Shown: in pieces, positions 9,001 through 10,141 of the stretch
Layout of the letters: every line of letters begins with the position of its first letter
Position numbering within the stretch: the first letter of the stretch is position 1
Assembly: GCA_028565715.1 (NCBI GenBank)
Contig: JAOXYC010251122.1
Span: forward strand, 1 to 10,141
From: Phoronis pallida
Lineage: Eukaryota; Phoronida; Phoronidae
Reading direction: 5' to 3'
DNA: 10,141 nt
Position numbers and translations under genes: made by a program
Notes under the pieces: generated by a model
Seen by the model: the letters and a program-made list of their open reading frames with translations, nothing else
Told to the model about the DNA's origin: nothing
Database searches by the model: none

Positions 9001-10005
9001 AAAAACTGTCTGTTACAGATGCATACATAAAGTGGCAATATTTTCGACAGTTTGCGCAAATTTAGTTTTGGTTCAACTGCAACTTTTAAACAATGGAGTG
9101 AGAAAAACCTCCAGAACTTCAGTCAATTATTTTTTAAGCACCAGGGTGATTTGATATAAATAGCATCATGTTTTTTTTTATTATTGCAGCCAAGAGATTG
9201 CTTCAAGACAAATCATCAGTCCTGCTTAAATGTGAAAGCGGAGACAAGAGGAAATCCTCATTTTCTTAAATGAGATTATTTTAATTCCATTACCCAGCGA
9301 GTCAAACACTAATCTACCGGTTATTGAACTAAGCTAGGAATGACAATGTTGTTTCCAACACAGACAGTCATTGGTAGATTATACAGTGAACTTTATGAAG
9401 CTTTTGGCAAATATTTGTCTCAATCGTAAATTGCGAGTGAATGTCATAAATTGCAAGTAAATATGTGTATAATCGGCTGTTGGCAGCAATAATATAGGGC
9501 ATTATAGATAGCAGACAATGAATGGAAAGTTTAAAGCCAACTTCTTGGTACAATCAGTCTGAATGCAGTGGGATCTCTGCAACTTCATGTTGTACTGTGA
9601 ATCTTACTTTGGCTGTGCATAGAACAATCGATAACATTATGATTTTGGAAAGTGCTTTGCAAAAGAGTGATGTAGGTTTATCATTTGAGTAATTGCAGAA
9701 AATGTTATCATTTTTCAAAGTAGCACAGAACCATACAAAGTGAATATTTTTCTCAAAAAATAATCTTCACAAACTTACAAGTCTCTTCAGCTCATCTTCA
9801 TCTTTTATTAACGAGTAATCTCTCTCTTCTTTCGGTTCATCTGATGATAAGGCAACATTTCTACTTGACCGATAACTAGACGTTCGCTCAGTTGGCTCAC
9901 TGCGTTCATGACGGTAACTTGACGGTCGCTCGTACCTCTCCGTCCTATCTGTGCGAGAATTTCTGTAGCTGCTCATATCGTTCGTCTGTGCAGTGTCACT
10001 TTCTT
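1..10005 (-). CDS. Smoothelin-domain and Ig-domain protein, internal part of a multi-exon gene
   Basis: This is the overall gene model, a join on the minus strand of 10005-9779, 7362-7287, 6779-6583, 4589-4514, 2890-2672, 2384-1872, 1503-1216, 677-384 and 61-1, with both ends open. Seen directly: all eight introns have GT donors and AG acceptors, and codon phase matches at each junction, giving 1951 coding nt and about 650 residues without a stop. Domains in order are a Ser/Arg/Glu linker, smoothelin domain 1 (about 63-101), an acidic linker, smoothelin domain 2 (about 150-192), a Ser/Thr linker, three 19-residue repeats (303-359), Ig 1 (438-532), Ig 2 (539-630) and a probable third Ig start. 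Family knowledge: smoothelins are actin-associated proteins of contractile cells, and I-set Ig domains are typical of titin, twitchin and MLCK-like muscle proteins. Inferred: a cytoplasmic, actin- or myofilament-associated scaffold. No signal peptide or membrane segment is visible, but the N-terminus is outside the window. Confidence 0.85.
62..383 (-). other. Intron 8 (322 bp)
   Basis: A phase 1 intron with donor GTAGAA and acceptor GATATTCAG. It is AT-rich and otherwise featureless to my reading. Confidence 0.75.
384..677 (-). CDS. Exon H: I-set immunoglobulin domain 2
   Basis: This 294 nt exon has phase 1 on both sides (TTCTAG|AC and ACAG|GTAGAA). It encodes residues 534-630, a complete I-set domain. 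The start is APTFTTLLTD, followed by the G-x-P-x-P-x-x-x-W loop with Trp 573 in IIKWYKG. The LVIDEVFVEDCGKYSCVATN segment holds the F-strand Cys 612, and N-E-A-G follows as usual in the family. The canonical B-strand Cys is replaced by Thr 561 (codon ACA, 594-592), while extra Cys residues occur at 607 and 625. The domain therefore cannot form the standard disulfide, as is common for intracellular muscle Ig domains. The match to titin/twitchin-type domains is strong. The Met at 630-628 is internal. Confidence 0.93.
678..1215 (-). other. Intron 7 (538 bp), with a less AT-rich block of unknown origin
   Basis: A phase 1 intron with donor GTAAGT and acceptor ATGTTCTAG. Around 1011-1072 the base composition rises sharply in G+C (agccgacgaccccctgcg, then gggaacgaggcta) compared with the rest of the intron. 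The minus strand is open over 772-969, but no domain is recognisable and the phase and splice sites do not fit an exon. It could be part of an old dispersed repeat. Confidence 0.7.
1216..1503 (-). CDS. Exon G: I-set immunoglobulin domain 1
   Basis: This 288 nt exon has phase 1 on both sides (TTTTTAG|AG and CAGG|GTAAGT) and encodes one whole Ig domain, residues 438-532. Hallmarks seen are the B-strand Cys 462 in VLDCSV, the C-strand Trp 475 in VVW, and the F-strand motif D-D-A-G-x-Y-x-C ending at Cys 514. The G strand ends LTVQG. Two further cysteines, 502 and 511, are unusual. In muscle proteins such domains are cytoplasmic, usually reduced, and act as spring or docking units. One domain per exon with phase 1-1 ends is the classic Ig arrangement. 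The run of residues before the domain contributes little linker. Confidence 0.93.
1504..1871 (-). other. Intron 6 (368 bp)
   Basis: A phase 1 intron with donor GTTGGC (weak) and acceptor TTGTATTTTTAG preceded by a T-rich tract. It is strongly AT-rich, with no repeat or exon seen. Confidence 0.8.
1872..2384 (-). CDS. Exon F: Ser/Thr-rich linker with three 19-residue repeats
   Basis: This 513 nt exon has phase 1 on both sides (TTATAG|AT and AAAG|GTTGGC). It encodes residues 267-436. The Met at 2361 is internal, since eight in-frame codons precede it. Three tandem repeats of exactly 19 residues begin at Gly 303, 322 and 341 (GTKFIEQD, GSMYRETD, GSEYAETD). Between them lie basic Thr/Lys/Met segments such as TKTKKSS. 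The rest is acidic and Ser-rich, with SGYGSGDDPENTADNVFDSP near the end. No known domain is recognised. It joins the smoothelin half of the protein to the Ig half and is probably a flexible or regulated spacer. Confidence 0.82.
2104..2274 (-). repeat. Three 57 bp coding repeats (19 residues each)
   Basis: The units begin at 2274, 2217 and 2160, with a strict 57 bp period. The shared protein pattern is G-[TS]-x-[FY]-x-E-[QT]-D followed by about 11 variable residues. The preceding 19 residues may be a fourth, eroded unit, since Ser and Glu fall in register. The nucleotide sequences have diverged far more than the protein pattern, which suggests an old duplication kept by selection. Confidence 0.7.
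2385..2671 (-). other. Intron 5 (287 bp)
   Basis: A short phase 1 intron with weak donor GTTGGT and acceptor TTCTTTATAG. It is AT-rich and carries nothing further that I can identify. Confidence 0.75.
2672..2890 (-). CDS. Exon E: Thr/Ser/Asp-rich linker
   Basis: This 219 nt exon enters and leaves in phase 1, so it can be skipped without a frameshift. It encodes residues 194-265 plus the split codons. The sequence is polar, rich in Thr, Asp, Glu and Pro, and begins EGKMKPNSRETLNNKSKEPT. No domain is recognised and it is likely disordered. A short, more hydrophobic patch near the end (TLDVVVRTEDDGTFVLENT) could form beta structure or a short binding motif. The donor TTAG|GTTGGT was chosen because only this site keeps the frame into exon F. 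A nearby GTAATT five bases downstream would create an immediate stop. Confidence 0.75.
2891..4513 (-). other. Intron 4 (1623 bp)
   Basis: A phase 1 intron with donor GTTTGA (weak) and acceptor ATGTTTACAG. It is AT-rich. Two open stretches were examined, one on the plus strand at 3037-3228 and one on the minus strand around 3490-3600. Neither has a recognisable domain or good splice signals. I see no repeat or RNA gene. Confidence 0.75.
4514..4589 (-). CDS. Exon D: second half of smoothelin domain 2
   Basis: This 76 nt exon enters in phase 0 (TTTCAG|CTG) and leaves in phase 1 at AGAG|GTTTGA, a weak donor. It encodes residues 168-192, beginning LEETKDLDKRREIRTHMREL and ending RAQIR. This is a very clear smoothelin-domain signature (L-x-E-T-K-D-x-x-x-R-R-x-I-R-x-x-M-R-E-L-R), and it was the decisive evidence for naming the gene family. 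It is closer to the family pattern than exon B. It is too short to appear as a long ORF and was found by reading between neighbouring exons. Confidence 0.9.
4811..4900. mobile_element. 90 bp hairpin element with TA ends
   Basis: The left end TACCGTACACACCCTGGCAT faces the right end ATACCGGGTTGTGTATGGTA. These are inverted complements with a few mismatches, and the match extends inward through ATAAGCCCA on the left and TGGGCTTAT on the right. Both ends begin with TA, which fits a TA target duplication of the Tc1/mariner type or a TA inside the terminal repeat. It is too short for any gene. It is best read as a tiny MITE or a deletion derivative of a larger element. Confidence 0.75.
5981..6320. 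mobile_element. Foldback MITE-like element, copy 1
   Basis: This 340 bp element has the same inverted termini as copy 2: GATACTGTCTCCTCGTTGGT on the left and ACCAACGAGGAGACAGTATC on the right. It also shares internal blocks such as tttgatgaacat, cttgcatct and caccccttacag, in the same order and orientation. The centre near 6137-6163 is a decayed form of the perfect palindrome in copy 2 (CCTGTCTTAAAACAGAG). The left flank is TTAAA and the right flank TAAGA, so a target-site duplication is not clear. The local flanks do not resemble those of copy 2, which argues for two separate insertions rather than duplication with the smoothelin module. No transposase ORF is present. Confidence 0.85.
6583..6779 (-). 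CDS. Exon C: acidic linker and first helix of smoothelin domain 2
   Basis: This 197 nt exon enters in phase 1 (AATATAG|AA) and leaves in phase 0 at CTG|GTATGT, the same phases as exon A. It encodes residues 102-167. The linker begins EAARESEASTSSTYQSPRLS and continues through a Lys/Glu-rich run, so it is probably disordered or partly coiled. It ends DMSFMEKL, where the Leu before the donor matches the Leu ending exon A. The pattern is a shorter version of exon A, and exon D completes the domain. The many Ser/Thr residues near acidic residues are possible phosphorylation sites, which is inference only. Confidence 0.85.
6780..7286 (-). other. Intron 2 (507 bp), between the two smoothelin modules
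   Basis: A phase 1 intron with donor GTAGAC and an acceptor ending AATATAG. It is AT-rich. I see no repeat, exon or conserved block in it. Confidence 0.8.
7287..7362 (-). CDS. Exon B: second half of smoothelin domain 1
   Basis: This 76 nt exon enters in phase 0 (acceptor ACTTTCAG) and leaves in phase 1 at GAAG|GTAGAC. It encodes residues 77-101 and the first base of codon 102. The peptide begins LQESDDYFEKKKMRAAMREL and is a charged amphipathic helix. With the preceding DELKRL it matches the smoothelin-domain pattern: a leucine-rich helix, an acidic D/E-D/E-F/Y turn, then R/K-x-x-x-R-x-x-x-R-E-L-R. It aligns without gaps to exon D, which has the same length and phases, so the two exons are paralogous. 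The fold assignment rests on my recognition of the family motif. Confidence 0.85.
7827..8160. mobile_element. Foldback MITE-like element, copy 2
   Basis: This 334 bp element is almost entirely one imperfect palindrome. It starts GATACTGTCTCCTCGTTGGT and ends with the exact inverse, ACCAACGAGGAGACAGTATC. The arms continue inward: a left stretch with TCAACTAGAAATGTTG faces CAAAATTTAAAGTTGA on the right. The centre is a perfect 28 bp palindrome at 7974-8001 around CTGCAG. The direct repeat TTAAA flanks both sides (7822-7826 and 8161-8165) and fits a target-site duplication. It has no ORF of transposase size, so it must have been mobilised in trans. The transposon superfamily cannot be assigned securely: the TTAA inside the flank hints at a piggyBac-like preference, but copy 1 lacks clear flanking repeats. 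A second copy at 5981-6320 lies in the same orientation. Confidence 0.85.
8286..8365. repeat. 40 bp tandem duplication
   Basis: Two head-to-tail copies of a 40 bp unit begin at 8286 and 8326. Both start agctttgcaaaa, followed by tatttatctcaaa and an ATGAT-like core. They diverge at several positions, mostly near the end of the unit. This is a local duplication inside intron 1 with no coding content. Confidence 0.75.
9425..9464. repeat. 20 bp tandem duplication
   Basis: Two adjacent imperfect copies of a 20 bp unit, cgtaaattgcgagtgaatgt then cataaattgcaagtaaatat, differ at four or five positions. It lies in intron 1 and is probably neutral replication slippage. Confidence 0.6.
9779..10005 (-). 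CDS. Exon A: Ser/Arg/Glu-rich linker and first helix of smoothelin domain 1
   Basis: This 227 nt exon enters in phase 1 (acceptor TTTTTAG before 10005) and leaves in phase 0 at a consensus donor, CTT|GTAAGT. It encodes residues 1-76. The first half is low-complexity and highly charged, rich in Arg, Ser and Glu, with the tetrapeptide SSYR three times (residues 12-15, 29-32, 43-46), so it is probably disordered. It ends in SLIKDEDELKRL, the N-terminal half of a smoothelin domain, which exon B completes. The Met at 9976-9974 is internal and not a supported start, because the open frame runs ten residues upstream to a splice acceptor in the right phase. Upstream exons must lie beyond the right edge. 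Confidence 0.85.
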
Positions 10006-10060
10006 CTAAAAATATATTTTTTAAAGATTATCAAAAGCAAATTTATATCCTTTGCTTAGT

Positions 10061-10141
10061 GGTTGGACGATTGCTCGGAAGCTCGAGCAATCGGTCGAGC
10101 GGCCTGGATTTCTGAGCGCTCGAGCCGTATTCAACACGCTC
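10061..10141. repeat. GC-rich palindromic block at the right edge, probably part of a dispersed repeat
   Basis: Base composition changes abruptly from about 10061 to the window end. It contains a perfect 10 bp inverted repeat, CGATTGCTCG (10068-10077) and CGAGCAATCG (10084-10093), around a GAAGCT loop. Further GAGCG and CTCGAGC motifs follow. It lies in the intron upstream of exon A. It is cut by the window, so its type (MITE end, SINE fragment or other) cannot be settled. Confidence 0.5.

Larger units (their letters stand above)
7363..9778 (-). other. Intron 1 (2416 bp), splitting smoothelin domain 1
   Basis: It begins with GTAAGT after exon A and ends with ACTTTCAG before exon B. It is AT-rich and non-coding. 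It contains a foldback MITE copy (7827-8160), a 40 bp tandem dimer (8286-8365) and a 20 bp tandem dimer (9425-9464). I see no exon-like block with matching phase and splice sites. A short open stretch on the minus strand at 9368-9553 has no domain and no flanking splice signals. Confidence 0.8.

Noticed and set aside
9368-9553. Minus-strand open frame of 61 residues in intron 1
   Set aside because: No recognisable domain and no matching splice sites. Adding it would break the smoothelin domain formed by exons A and B.
10061-10141. tRNA gene at the right edge
   Set aside because: The hairpin and tRNA-like opening words do not form a cloverleaf, no anticodon arm or T-loop is visible, and the block is cut by the window.

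Overview
The window is animal nuclear DNA and holds an internal part of one multi-exon gene on the minus strand. The DNA is AT-rich. There are no operon-like ORFs or ribosome-binding sites. Short, phase-compatible coding blocks are flanked by GT/AG splice signals, and long AT-rich introns carry foldback repeats. The protein domains (muscle-type I-set immunoglobulin and smoothelin) point to a metazoan. The repeats and the domain mix suggest an invertebrate bilaterian, probably marine, but no species can be named from the sequence.

Layout, read in the direction of transcription (high to low coordinates): exon A 10005-9779, exon B 7362-7287, exon C 6779-6583, exon D 4589-4514, exon E 2890-2672, exon F 2384-1872, exon G 1503-1216, exon H 677-384, and the start of exon I 61-1, cut by the window edge. 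All eight introns obey GT-AG, and the reading frame stays open across every junction, giving about 650 continuous residues. The start codon, 5' end, stop and 3' end lie outside the window. Residue numbers below count from the split codon entering exon A.

Exons A+B and C+D each encode a Ser/Glu-rich linker followed by a smoothelin-type helical domain. In both pairs the intron interrupts the domain at the same place, in phase 0, and the second exon is exactly 76 nt. This is a duplicated two-exon module. Exons E and F encode a disordered Ser/Thr/Asp-rich linker. Exon F contains three back-to-back 19-residue repeats that I do not recognise. Exons G and H each encode one complete I-set Ig domain, and exon I begins what looks like another. 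Every module boundary is phase 1, so modules could be skipped, duplicated or shuffled without breaking the frame.

The protein is best described as a smoothelin/Ig-domain cytoskeletal or muscle protein. Vertebrate smoothelins, as I know them, carry smoothelin domains and a C-terminal CH domain but no Ig domains, so this architecture is the main point of interest.

The introns carry two copies of a nearly palindromic ~335-340 bp MITE-like element (5981-6320 and 7827-8160), a 90 bp TA-flanked hairpin element (4811-4900), and two small tandem duplications. A GC-rich, palindrome-bearing block begins at the extreme right edge. No RNA gene, CRISPR array or plus-strand gene is supported.
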